Positions 43,861 to 52,330 of a stretch of DNA of 64,000 bases are shown in pieces. The stretch spans positions 292,501 through 356,500 of the forward strand of contig NZ_VFOV01000001.1 of NCBI RefSeq assembly GCF_006716315.1. Reading direction: 5' to 3'. The number at the start of each line of letters is the position of its first letter. Within the stretch, counting starts at the first letter, position 1. The position numbers and the translations under genes were made by a program. A model generated the notes under the pieces. It was not told where the DNA came from. It was given only the letters and a program-made list of their open reading frames with translations, and searched no databases. This DNA comes from Nocardioides albertanoniae (GTDB lineage: Bacteria > Actinomycetota > Actinomycetes > Propionibacteriales > Nocardioidaceae).

Positions 43861-45989
43861 AACGTACGAACGTCCGTTCAGCCGCCCGCGCCACTCGTGC
43901 CCAGATCACGCCTGGCCGCAGTCTGGTGGCGGCCGTGATCCTGCTGCCCGTCATCGTGACGGCGCTCGCCCTGGTCTCGCTCGGTGACCGCGCCGACAAC
44001 CTCGACAAGGTGCCTGCCGCGGTGGTCAACCTCGACGAACCCGTCACCACCGGGAAGGGGAAGGACAAGCAGACCGTGTTCGCCGGGCGCGCACTCGCGG
44101 CCGACCTGGTCTCCTCGTCCGGTTCCTCCAGGTCGTCGGAGGGCCCCACCCTCGGGTGGGCGCTCACCGACGAGGAGGACGCGCGTGAGGGCTACGCCGA
44201 CGGGAGCTACGCGGCGGTCATCACGATCCCCGAGGACCTCTCACGAACCCTCTCCGGCATCCCGGGCAGCGACCCCGCCGCCGGCAGGGTGGATGTGGAA
44301 GCCTCCGACGCCTCCAGCGAGGTGACCGCCGAGATCGCGCGGCAGGTCGCGCGCCAGTCGGCGGACACGCTGGGCCGCACCGTCACCACCACCTATCTCG
44401 ACGGGGTCAGGGACCAGACCGGAAAGCTCAAGAAGAGCCTCGGCTCGGCAGCCGATGGCGCCGGCAAGCTCGCCGACGGCTCTGCCGCCGCCGACGACGG
44501 CGCCGGGAAGGTCGCCGACGGGGCACGCTCGCTCAGCGACGGCGCGTCCGGCGCTGCCGATGGGGCCTCCCAGGTGGCCGGCGGCCTCGGCGAGCTCGCC
44601 TCCGGCACCGACCGGCTCGAGGCCGGCGCCGGGCGGCTGGCCGGGGGAGCGGGCAAGGCCTCGCGGGGCGCCGACGAGCTGGCCGACGGTGCCGGCGAGC
44701 TCAGCGGTGGTCTCGGGCAGCTCGAGCGTTCGACCGCGGGCCTTCCGGGCCAGGCCGATTCGCTCGCCGCCGGTGCCAGCCAGGTGTCCGAGGGTGTGGC
44801 CGGCTACACGCAGCTCGCCAAGGGGTGGGCGCAGGCCTGCGCCACCGACCCGGTGCTGGCGGCGGCCCGGCCGCAGCTGTGCGGTGGCACCGCTGCGGCC
44901 GTCGGTGAGGGCGGCGCTCAGGCAGACCAGCTCGCCGCTGGCGCGTCGCAGGTCGCCGACGGTGCTGGTGTGCTGTCGCAGTCCGCACCCAAGCTGGCGG
45001 GCGGGATCTCCTCTGCCGCGTCCGGGGCCGACCAGGTCGCGACCGGTGCCGACCGGCTCGCCGGAGCCAACGCAGACATCGCCCAGGGAGCCGGTGCCCT
45101 CCAGGACGGTCTGACGAAGACGAACGACGGCGCGACCGCGCTCTCCGCGGGTGCTGACGAGCTGGCCGACGGCACCGGGCGACTCTCGAGCGGTTCGGCC
45201 GAGCTCGCGAACGGGGCCGACGAGCTCTCCTCCGGCACCTCATCGCTGAGCAAGGGCGCCGGCGACCTCGCCACCGGTCTCGACGACGGCGCCGAGCAGA
45301 TCACGGTGCCCGACAAGAAGCAGACCGACGTCGTCGCCGACCCCGTGCGCGTCGACGTCGCGTCGACATCGTCCACGTCGGGGATCACTCGGCTGGCGCC
45401 CGCGGTGATCGCCCTGGCGCTGTGGATCGGCGCGCTGGCGATCTACCTGCTCCGGCCCGCCTTCCCCGTGCGACGGCTGCGCGAGGCGATCACGGCTCGC
45501 CGGCTCACGCTCCTGGGCCTGTGGCCGGCCGTGGTCGTCGGGCTCGCGCAGGCGGTGCTCCTCGTCGTCGCAGCCAGTGTGCTGGGCGCCGACCTCGACC
45601 GGCCCGTCGCCGCTGCCGGCATCGCGGGGCTCGCCGGCGTCGTCTTCGTCGCGGTGCACCAGACCACCGTCGCGCTCGCCGGGCAGCGGCGCGGCTGGCT
45701 CTTCTCGCTCGCCTTCCTCGCCCTGCAGGTGGTCTCCCTCGGCGGACTGCTGCCGACCGCCACCGCGTCCGGACCGTTCGCTGCGCTCTCCGGCGTCCTC
45801 CCGGTGCCGCTCGCCGCCGAGGCGTTGAGCGGCGTCTCGATCGCCCAGAGCGGCGCGGCCGTCGGTGGCCCCGTGGCCGGCCTGGTCCTCTGGCTCATCG
45901 GTGCGTCGGCGCTCAGCGTCTTCGCGGCGAGCCGGGCGCAGCGTACGTCGGTGGCGGAGATCCGGGGCGGCGTGGCTGCCGTCTCGTGA
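43857..45989 (+). CDS. YhgE/Pip-family membrane protein with heptad repeats
   Basis: The 710-residue protein has one N-terminal TM, a long extracytoplasmic region and five to six C-terminal TMs of ABC-2 type (about residues 510-695). Between them, residues about 195-475 contain many repeats of the LxxGxxx heptad class (LADGAGELSGGLGQL, LAAGASQVSEGV), a known hallmark of Pip/YhgE proteins. Members support export or phage infection. Coupling to the MMPL gene by a 4-nt overlap suggests one export complex. Confidence 0.9.
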   Translation: MKRTNVRSAARATRAQITPGRSLVAAVILLPVIVTALALVSLGDRADNLDKVPAAVVNLDEPVTTGKGKDKQTVFAGRALAADLVSSSGSSRSSEGPTLGWALTDEEDAREGYADGSYAAVITIPEDLSRTLSGIPGSDPAAGRVDVEASDASSEVTAEIARQVARQSADTLGRTVTTTYLDGVRDQTGKLKKSLGSAADGAGKLADGSAAADDGAGKVADGARSLSDGASGAADGASQVAGGLGELASGTDRLEAGAGRLAGGAGKASRGADELADGAGELSGGLGQLERSTAGLPGQADSLAAGASQVSEGVAGYTQLAKGWAQACATDPVLAAARPQLCGGTAAAVGEGGAQADQLAAGASQVADGAGVLSQSAPKLAGGISSAASGADQVATGADRLAGANADIAQGAGALQDGLTKTNDGATALSAGADELADGTGRLSSGSAELANGADELSSGTSSLSKGAGDLATGLDDGAEQITVPDKKQTDVVADPVRVDVASTSSTSGITRLAPAVIALALWIGALAIYLLRPAFPVRRLREAITARRLTLLGLWPAVVVGLAQAVLLVVAASVLGADLDRPVAAAGIAGLAGVVFVAVHQTTVALAGQRRGWLFSLAFLALQVVSLGGLLPTATASGPFAALSGVLPVPLAAEALSGVSIAQSGAAVGGPVAGLVLWLIGASALSVFAASRAQRTSVAEIRGGVAAVS

Positions 45990-46001
45990 GCCGGTCGGAC
46001 G

Positions 46002-46072
46002 TGTAACACGTCGTTCGCAGGACTTTCCGGTCGTTCAGATAGGGCGAGTAGTCCTACGAACGACGTGTTACA
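46002..46072. repeat. Long inverted repeat between convergent genes (element copy 1)
   Basis: Arms of 23 bp (46002-46024 and 46050-46072) pair with one mismatch; the outer part is TGTAACACGTCGTTCG. The centre contains AGATAGGGCGAGTAGTC, which is also found in the element at 49992-50064. It lies between the ends of the YhgE gene and the nitroreductase gene. Confidence 0.88.
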
Positions 46073-46101
46073 GCTCGCGCGGCGCTCAGCTCGAGGGACC
46101 C

Positions 46102-46791
46102 TCAGAGGCGGGTGTCGTGCAGCACGATGTGCTCCTCCAGCGGCGCGCGGCCGATGTCGAGGCGGTTCACGGCGGCGTCGGGGTCGGCGGTGCCGAAGGA
46201 GATGCCGTAGAGCAGCTTGAGGTCGGCGGGGAGCCCGAGGTGGGCGCGGACGGCGTCGGCGAACAGGCCGTGCATGCCCTGCGGGACGCCGTGGTAGCCG
46301 CGGGCGGTGAGCGAGAGCAGGAAGTTCTGGGCATACATGCCGACGTCGTTGGCAGCGCGTACGACATCGCCGAGCTCCGGCACGAAGAGCAGTGCCACGT
46401 GGGGCGCGCCGTAGAAGCGGAGGTTCTCCGCGACCGCCTTGGTGCGGCCGTCGACGTCGTCGCGGGCGATGCCCATGGCGCCGTAGAGGACGGCGCCGGC
46501 CTGCTGCGACCGCTGGGTGTGGACGCTGTCGTCGGCGCCGTACGTCGTGGTGAAGTCGGGGCTCATCTGGCCGGCCTCGAACGCCTTGAGCATCGCCTCG
46601 GCGAGGAGGTCGCGGGCGTCACCGGAGAAGACATGGACCTCCCAGGGCTGCGTGTTGCTGTGCGACGGGGCGCGCTGAGCGTCCTCGAGCACACCGCGGA
46701 TGTCGTCGGCAGGCACCGGATCGGGCAGGAAGGCCCGGGTGGACCGTCGGGAGCGGATCACGTCGGTGAAGAGCTGCGCAGGGGACGTCAA
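46102..46791 (-). CDS. Nitroreductase family protein
   Basis: The roughly 229-residue FMN enzyme shows the N-terminal RRSTRAFLPDPVPADDIR motif, the APSHSNTQPWEVHVF block and a C-terminal GISFGTADPDAAVNRLDIGR, typical of oxygen-insensitive nitroreductases. It probably reduces nitro compounds or quinones with NAD(P)H. The TTG at 46791 has AGAGGA 8 nt upstream; the frame is open to 46848, but without a better start. Confidence 0.87.
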   Translation of the reverse strand: MTSPAQLFTDVIRSRRSTRAFLPDPVPADDIRGVLEDAQRAPSHSNTQPWEVHVFSGDARDLLAEAMLKAFEAGQMSPDFTTTYGADDSVHTQRSQQAGAVLYGAMGIARDDVDGRTKAVAENLRFYGAPHVALLFVPELGDVVRAANDVGMYAQNFLLSLTARGYHGVPQGMHGLFADAVRAHLGLPADLKLLYGISFGTADPDAAVNRLDIGRAPLEEHIVLHDTRL

Positions 46792-47005
46792 GGGAGGTTC
46801 CTCTCGAGATTTCGCTGAGGTCGAAGACCACGGACTACGACCAAGCAAAGGCGGAGAGAGTCTCCGGTATTCCTTCTCCGGCGGCGCCGTGGCTCACGAC
46901 ACACCGTGTGCTCCTACCCGGTTCCGGTGATGGCCGGGCGTCGTCCCGGGCGTGGGGGTGGGGGCGTCGAAGACTCGAGGTCCGACCTACCCGAAGGGGA
47001 GACCC

Positions 47006-47908
47006 ATGATTCGAAAACTCGTCTGTGCGGCCGCGGCGGGGGTCGCCGCGGCCGCCCTCTGGGTGACGCCTTGGGCGTCGTCGCCGGCCACGGCGGCGCC
47101 GCTCCTGCAGCTCTCCGGTGCGATCTTTACCAGCGACGTCTCCGGTGCGCCCGTCAATCTCAACCACTACGCCGCCAAGGAGGACGTCTATCTCAACGGC
47201 GGCCCCGGCACCAACGCGCCCGTCGACGCGGCCGGTCTGCCCGCCGGGATCTACGCCTTCCAGGTGACCGACCCGTCCGGCAAGACGCTGCTCTCCACCG
47301 ACCCGGTCGCCTGCCGCCGGGTCGAGGTCGACGACAGCGGCCGCTTCGCCAGCGTCGCGTCGAGCGGCGCCTGCGCGCACGCGACCGGCACCGACGCCGA
47401 GGACGGCGGCATCACCGTGCAGCTGTTCCCCTTCCTCGACACCCCCAACAACGGTGGCGAGTACAAGGCCTGGCTGACGCCGTACGACGCGCTCGACCCC
47501 ACCGCTCCGGGCAACCGTCACGGCTTCGTCCCTGCGGACAGCAAGACCGACAACTTCAAGGTGCGCGCCCGGGCGATCGTCGAGATCGACACCCGGTTCT
47601 CCCGTGACGGCGGGCCGTTCATGGATGGCCTGGCCGCCGAGTGGACCGACACGCTGGGGGCGCACAACGTGAAGTACTCCGAGTACAACCCGGCGGTGCT
47701 CGCCTTCCACGAGGCGCACGTCGAGGCGGCGGAGGCGGGGCTGCACACGATCACCGTGACCGACCAGCCCGGCTGCGAGATCGACGACGTGCACCACGAC
47801 GGGCAGACGTTCTTCCCCGGCGCCACCGGCTCCGTCACCGTTCCGGTGGAGGTCAAGAAGCACATGAAGGGAGACCACACCTACTGGGTGGATGTGCACT
47901 GCGTCTGA
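47006..47908 (+). CDS. Secreted protein of unknown function, Ig-like
   Basis: The 300-residue protein has a signal peptide (MIRKLVCAAAAGVAAAALWVTPWASSPATA, cleavage near residue 30). The rest is beta-rich with prealbumin-like features (GLPAGIYAFQVTDPSGKTLLSTD, and HTITVTDQPGCEIDDVHHDGQ near the C-terminus) and several cysteines likely to form disulfides. ATG 47006 follows AAGGGGA. I do not recognise a family; a cell-surface or matrix protein is plausible. Confidence 0.8.
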   Translation: MIRKLVCAAAAGVAAAALWVTPWASSPATAAPLLQLSGAIFTSDVSGAPVNLNHYAAKEDVYLNGGPGTNAPVDAAGLPAGIYAFQVTDPSGKTLLSTDPVACRRVEVDDSGRFASVASSGACAHATGTDAEDGGITVQLFPFLDTPNNGGEYKAWLTPYDALDPTAPGNRHGFVPADSKTDNFKVRARAIVEIDTRFSRDGGPFMDGLAAEWTDTLGAHNVKYSEYNPAVLAFHEAHVEAAEAGLHTITVTDQPGCEIDDVHHDGQTFFPGATGSVTVPVEVKKHMKGDHTYWVDVHCV

Positions 47909-47938
47909 TCCGGGTGCCGGTCATCGCGACCTCAACCT

Positions 47939-47952
47939 AGCATTTGCTTGGT
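47939..47952. promoter_or_regulatory. KstR2-type operator, site A
   Basis: AGCATTTGCTTGGT matches the published KstR2 consensus AnCAAGnnCTTGnT at 8 of 10 fixed positions. It ends 21 nt before the ATG of the SDR gene, suggesting the SDR-thiolase pair belongs to the KstR2 regulon. The match is weaker than at the other two sites. Confidence 0.6.
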
Positions 47953-47973
47953 TTGACCCCTAGACTGCCGGAC

Positions 47974-48741
47974 ATGGCAGTCGAGATCGACTTCAGCGGC
48001 AAGGTGGTCGCGGTGACCGGTGGTGCCCGCGGAGTGGGCGCCGGCATCGTGGCGCGGTTCCTCGAGGCGGGGGCGGAGGTCGAGATCTGCGGTCGGAACG
48101 CGCCCGACGAGCTGCCCGTCGTCGACGGCCGCAAGCCGGTCTTCTCGCAGGTCGACGTGCGTGAGCCCGAGCAGGTCGCAGCCTGGATCGGTGCGATCAT
48201 CGAGCGCCACGGCCGGCTCGACGTGGTCGTCAACAATGCGGGCGGGGCGCCCTACGCCGACTTCGCTGCGGCGTCGCCGAGGTTCCACGAGAAGATCTCC
48301 GCCATCAACTTCCTGGCGACCGCCTACGTCTGCCAGGCGGCGTACGAGGCATTGAAGGTCTCGCAGGGGTCGATCGTCAACATCAGCTCGATCTCGGCAC
48401 GACGGCCGAGCCCCGGCACCGCGATCTACGGCGCCGCCAAGGCCGCCGTCGAGAGCCTGACCGGTTCGCTCGCGGTGGAGTGGGCGCCGGACGTACGCAT
48501 CAACGCAGTCTCCTGCGGGATCGTCGCCACGCCCGGATCCGAGGATCACTACGGCAGCCCCGAGCAACGGGCGGCGGTGGCCGCGACCATCCCACGCGGG
48601 GTCTTCGCGACGCCTGCGGAGATCGGGGACGCCTGCCTCCTGCTCGCTTCGCCGCTCGCCACGCACATCACCGGCGCGGTGCTCGACGTCGACGGCGGCG
48701 GCGAGTGGCCCGCCTTCCTCCAGCACACCCCCAACTCCTGA
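47974..48741 (+). CDS. Short-chain dehydrogenase/reductase in the steroid-catabolism cluster
   Basis: The 255-residue classical SDR has VVAVTGGARGVGAGI (cofactor loop), NNAGGAPYADF, the catalytic Ser in NISSISARR and YGAAKAAVESL (Tyr-x-x-x-Lys). It lies directly after a KstR2-like site and 9 nt upstream of a thiolase gene, so it probably oxidises a 3-hydroxyacyl-CoA in side-chain or ring degradation. ATG 47974 is used; there is little leader between operator and start. Confidence 0.85.
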   Translation: MAVEIDFSGKVVAVTGGARGVGAGIVARFLEAGAEVEICGRNAPDELPVVDGRKPVFSQVDVREPEQVAAWIGAIIERHGRLDVVVNNAGGAPYADFAAASPRFHEKISAINFLATAYVCQAAYEALKVSQGSIVNISSISARRPSPGTAIYGAAKAAVESLTGSLAVEWAPDVRINAVSCGIVATPGSEDHYGSPEQRAAVAATIPRGVFATPAEIGDACLLLASPLATHITGAVLDVDGGGEWPAFLQHTPNS

Positions 48742-48750
48742 GGAGAAACC

Positions 48751-49968
48751 GTGCCCGAAGCAGTCATCGTCTCTGCCGCCCGCTCGCCGATCGGCCGCGC
48801 CTTCAAGGGATCGCTCAAGGATCTGCGTCCCGACGAGCTGGCCGAGCAGATCGTACGCAGCGCCCTCGCGTTTGTTCCGGAGCTGGACCCGGCACAGCTC
48901 GACGACCTGATGATGGGCTGTGCGCAGCCCGCGGGAGAGCAGGGCTACAACATCGGCCGGGTCGTCGGCGTACGTCTGGGGCTCGACGCCGTGCCCGGCA
49001 CCACCGTGCACCGCTACTGCGCCTCGTCGCTGCAGACCACCCGGATGGCCTTCCACGCGATCCGCGCGGGCGAGGGGGACGCGTTCGTCTCCGCCGGGGT
49101 GGAGTGCGTCTCCCGTTACGAGCGCGGCAAGGCCGACGGGATGCCCGACACCAAGGCCGAGGAGTTCCTCGAGGCCGGCGAGCGCGGCGCCGCACGGGTG
49201 GCCGCGGGCGAGGCCTGGACAGACCCTCGTGAGACCGGCGACCTGCCCGACTATCACCTCGCGATGGGCGAGACCGCCGAGAACGTCGCCGAGATGTACG
49301 GCATCACGCGCGAGGCGCAGGACGAGTGGGGCGTACGTTCCCAGAACCGCGCCGAAGCTGCAGCCGCACGTGGTTTCTGGGAGCGCGACATCACGCCGGT
49401 GACGCTCCCCGACGGGACGGTCGTCGCTGCTGACGACGGGCCGCGGGCAGGCGTGACGCTGGAGAAGGTCTCCGGGCTGAAGCCGGTCTTCCGCGAGGAC
49501 GGCACCGTCACCGCCGGCAACTGCTGCCCGCTCAACGACGGCTCCGCGGCGCTGGTGATCATGAGTGACACCCGGGCGGCGGAGCTGGGGATCGAGCCGC
49601 TGGCGCGGATCGTGTCGACCGGAGTCTCCGGTCTCTCCCCCGAGATCATGGGGCTCGGCCCGGTCGAGGCCTCACGCCAGGCGCTCGCCCGTGCCGGCCT
49701 GACGCCCGGCGACATCGACCTGGTCGAGATGAACGAGGCGTTCGCGGCCCAGGTGCTTCCGAGCATCTCGCAGATCGGCCTCGACCCCGATCGGGTCAAC
49801 GTCAACGGCGGCGCCATCGCCCTCGGCCACCCGTTCGGTTCCACCGGGGCCAGGCTCGCGACCACGCTTCTTCACGGGCTCCAGGAGACCGGCGGGCGTT
49901 ACGGCCTGGAGACCATGTGTGCCGCCGGGGGTCAGGGGATGGCGCTGGTGATCGAGCGGCTGAGCTGA
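48751..49968 (+). CDS. Acetyl-CoA C-acyltransferase (thiolase)
   Basis: The 405-residue thiolase has the nucleophilic cysteine in VHRYCASSLQTTRM (near residue 91), NEAFAAQVLPS, GGAIALGHPFGSTGAR (catalytic His) and CAAGGQGMA (second Cys). GAGGAGA precedes the GTG start. It is a degradative-type thiolase different from the FadA6 homologue at 62488. Its pairing with an SDR gene behind a KstR2-like site suggests it ends a beta-oxidation round of steroid catabolism. Confidence 0.92.
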   Translation: MPEAVIVSAARSPIGRAFKGSLKDLRPDELAEQIVRSALAFVPELDPAQLDDLMMGCAQPAGEQGYNIGRVVGVRLGLDAVPGTTVHRYCASSLQTTRMAFHAIRAGEGDAFVSAGVECVSRYERGKADGMPDTKAEEFLEAGERGAARVAAGEAWTDPRETGDLPDYHLAMGETAENVAEMYGITREAQDEWGVRSQNRAEAAAARGFWERDITPVTLPDGTVVAADDGPRAGVTLEKVSGLKPVFREDGTVTAGNCCPLNDGSAALVIMSDTRAAELGIEPLARIVSTGVSGLSPEIMGLGPVEASRQALARAGLTPGDIDLVEMNEAFAAQVLPSISQIGLDPDRVNVNGGAIALGHPFGSTGARLATTLLHGLQETGGRYGLETMCAAGGQGMALVIERLS

Positions 49969-49991
49969 TCTGACTGGAGCCGCATCAGGCG

Positions 49992-50064
49992 GTGTAACAC
50001 GCTGTTCGAAGTACTACTCGCCCTATCAGATAGGGCGAGTAGTCGAACGAACAGCGTGTTACAC
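49992..50064. repeat. Long hairpin between convergent genes (element copy 2)
   Basis: The outer arms of 17 bp (49992-50008 and 50048-50064, GTGTAACACGCTGTTCG) and an inner perfect 15-bp stem with a 1-nt centre (50013-50027 and 50029-50043, ACTACTCGCCCTATC) form an almost continuous 73-nt hairpin. It shares the outer TGTAACACG..GTTCG and the inner GATAGGGCGAGTAGTC with the element at 46002-46072. It lies between the thiolase and toxin gene ends. Confidence 0.9.
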
Positions 50065-50087
50065 GGCCGCCGGTCGGCCAAGCGGGG

Positions 50088-50339
50088 CTAGACGCTGCGC
50101 CGCCCCAGGTGGATCACGGCGACCGTGACGTAGCGCTCCTCAACGATGTAGATGATCCGGTAGTGGCCGATGCGGAGCCGGTAGCGGTCCTTGCCCCAGG
50201 CGTAGGCGCCGGCGTCGCGCGGCGTCTCGGCCAGGGTGTCGACGGTGTCGAAGACCTGGATCAGGCCGACCGGGTCGTCGTCGACGTACGCCTCGGCCGA
50301 CTGCAGTGCTTCGTCGGCCCAGACGACCTCATAGCTCAC
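50088..50339 (-). CDS. RelE/ParE-family toxin
   Basis: The 83-residue basic protein has the RelE/ParE pattern: N-terminal helix EVVWADEALQSAEAYV, and a C-terminal beta sheet GKDRYRLRIGHYRIIYIVEERYVTVAVIHLGRR with the HLGRR end typical of mRNA-cleaving RelE. The GTG start overlaps the antitoxin stop by 4 nt (GTGA). With the upstream RHH protein it forms a type II toxin-antitoxin module. Confidence 0.9.
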   Translation of the reverse strand: MSYEVVWADEALQSAEAYVDDDPVGLIQVFDTVDTLAETPRDAGAYAWGKDRYRLRIGHYRIIYIVEERYVTVAVIHLGRRSV

Positions 50340-50596
50340 CCGTGAGCGGGACGGTCGAGGCCGAGGGTGCGGCGAGCCTCGGCGTGCCGGGTGTAGGTGA
50401 CCTCGCCGAGCTCACGACGCAGCGAGTAGCGGGCGACGGCCAGGTCGTCCTCGAGGTCTTCGATGCGCCGGTCCTGGTCGTTGAGGTAGGCGCGGATCGC
50501 CTCGCGGGCGATCTCCTGCTTGGAGCGGTTCTCCGTGCGCGCGCGATCGGTCAGCAGCCGGTCGTCGCTCTCGCTGAGTCGAAGTGTCATCGCCAT
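50336..50596 (-). CDS. Ribbon-helix-helix antitoxin
   Basis: The 86-residue protein begins with an RHH fold, MTLRLSESDDRLLTDRARTENRSKQEIAREAIRAYL (residues 3-38), which binds DNA, and ends in a charged tail that would wrap the toxin. It lies upstream of and overlaps the RelE-like toxin gene. Autoregulation by the RHH domain is expected from the family. Confidence 0.88.
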   Translation of the reverse strand: MAMTLRLSESDDRLLTDRARTENRSKQEIAREAIRAYLNDQDRRIEDLEDDLAVARYSLRRELGEVTYTRHAEARRTLGLDRPAHG

Positions 50597-50725
50597 ACAA
50601 CCCAGCGTAGCTCCGGGTTGGTATCAGCCGGTATCGTGCGAATGTCAAAGAATACGCCGAAATGTTTCAGCGACCTGCAGGGTTGACCCTGACGCCGAAC
50701 GTTTCAGCATGAGGAGAAGGACCAT

Positions 50726-52324
50726 ATGTCGCTGACCGCGCTCTATCTGCTTGTCGCACTAGGAGCGGGGTTGGTCGCAATGTTCCTCAAGCTGCCGCCC
50801 CTGGTCGGTTTCCTGGCCGCCGGGTTCGGGCTGCACGCCGCCGGCGTCGGCGAGCTCGAGGGCCTGCACACGCTGGCCGACCTCGGCGTCACGCTGCTGC
50901 TGTTCGGCATCGGTCTCAAGCTCGACGTGAGGTCGCTGCTGCGTCCTGACGTCTGGCTGAGCACCTTCGCCCACCTCGGGTTCAGCATCCTGATCGGTGT
51001 CGGGCTGCTGGCCGGCATCGCGCCGCTCGGTTTCGCGCTCCTCGCCGACGCCGACCTGGGCGAGATGGCGCTGATCGCGTTCGTGCTCTCCTTCTCTTCG
51101 ACCGTCTTCGCGATCAAGGTGCTCGACGAGCGTCACGACAACAACACGCTCTACGGCCGTATCGCGATCGGTGTGCTGGTCATGCAGGACATCGTCGCGG
51201 TGGTGTTCCTGACCATCTCCAAGGGCCACTGGCCCTCGCCGTGGGTGTTCGCGCTGGTGCTGCTGCTGCCGGGCGCCTGGCTCGCCCACCGGGTCTGGGA
51301 CAAGATCACCTCCGCCGAGCTGACCGCCCTCTTCGGCCTGGCGATCGCGCTCGTGCCCGGCCACTGGCTCTTCGAGGCCGTGGGTCTCAAGGGCGACCTC
51401 GGCGCCCTGATCGTGGGTGTGCTCCTGGGGTCGCACGCCAAGGCGCCGGCGCTGGCCAAGCTCCTGTTCAGCACCAAGGAGCTGCTCCTGATCGCGTTCT
51501 TCCTCAGCATCGGCCTGACCGGGGTGCCCTCGATCGAGGATCTCGCGCTGGCCTCGGTGCTGCAGATCCTGCTGCCGTTCCAGGCCGCGGCGTACGTGGC
51601 GGTCTTCGCGCTCATGGGCCTGCGCTACCGCACCGCGACGCTGGCCTCGTTCACGCTGACCAACTACTCCGAGTTCGGCCTCATCGTGATCGTCATCGCG
51701 GCCTCGACCGGGTTGGCGTCGGCCCAGTGGCAGACCGTGCTCGCGGTGGCGACCTCGCTCTCGTTCCTGGTCGCCGCCGTCTTCAACGCCTACGCGCCGA
51801 AGCTGATCAACCTGCTCAACCAGGTGTTGCCCACGCAGAACCCCAAGCGGCTCCAGGAGGCCGACCGGCCGATCAACCTCGGCAACGCCAAGGCGCTGGT
51901 GGTCGGGATGGGCCGGGTGGGGCGTACGACCTACGAGGAGCTCCACGACACCCAGGGCTACAACGTGCTCGCCATCGAGCACGACTCGTTGCGGGCCGAC
52001 TCGCTCAAGGCGGAGGGCTTCCGTGTGGTCGAGGCCGACGCCACCGACCAGGACTTCTGGGAGCGCGTCAAGAAGGGCGTCGGCATGGAGCTGGTCGTGC
52101 TCACGATGCCCTTCCACGGCGACAACCTGCTCGCGATGGACCTGCTCCGCAAGCTCGGGTTCACCGGCACGGTCGCGGCGATCGCGCTGCGGCCCGAGGA
52201 GCGCGACGAGCTCAAGAAGCGCGGCGCTCACGCCGTGCTGAACCTCTACGCCTCGGCCGGGTCCGACCTCGCCGAGAAGGCGCTCAGGATCAACCAGGAG
52301 CGCCAGACCGCCGCGGCCGGCTGA
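50726..52324 (+). CDS. CPA2-family cation:proton antiporter (KefB/C-like)
   Basis: The 532-residue protein has about twelve TMs with the CPA2 core (GFLAAGFGLHAAGVGELEGLHTLADLGVTLLLFGIGLKLD) and ends in an NAD-binding RCK/TrkA-N domain (about residues 385-520, ALVVGMGRVGRTTYEELHD). It most likely exchanges K+ or Na+ for H+ under nucleotide control. It sits inside the steroid cluster without an obvious KstR2 site and ends 7 nt from the convergent fadD3 gene. Confidence 0.9.
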   Translation: MSLTALYLLVALGAGLVAMFLKLPPLVGFLAAGFGLHAAGVGELEGLHTLADLGVTLLLFGIGLKLDVRSLLRPDVWLSTFAHLGFSILIGVGLLAGIAPLGFALLADADLGEMALIAFVLSFSSTVFAIKVLDERHDNNTLYGRIAIGVLVMQDIVAVVFLTISKGHWPSPWVFALVLLLPGAWLAHRVWDKITSAELTALFGLAIALVPGHWLFEAVGLKGDLGALIVGVLLGSHAKAPALAKLLFSTKELLLIAFFLSIGLTGVPSIEDLALASVLQILLPFQAAAYVAVFALMGLRYRTATLASFTLTNYSEFGLIVIVIAASTGLASAQWQTVLAVATSLSFLVAAVFNAYAPKLINLLNQVLPTQNPKRLQEADRPINLGNAKALVVGMGRVGRTTYEELHDTQGYNVLAIEHDSLRADSLKAEGFRVVEADATDQDFWERVKKGVGMELVVLTMPFHGDNLLAMDLLRKLGFTGTVAAIALRPEERDELKKRGAHAVLNLYASAGSDLAEKALRINQERQTAAAG

Positions 52325-52330
52325 TGCCGG

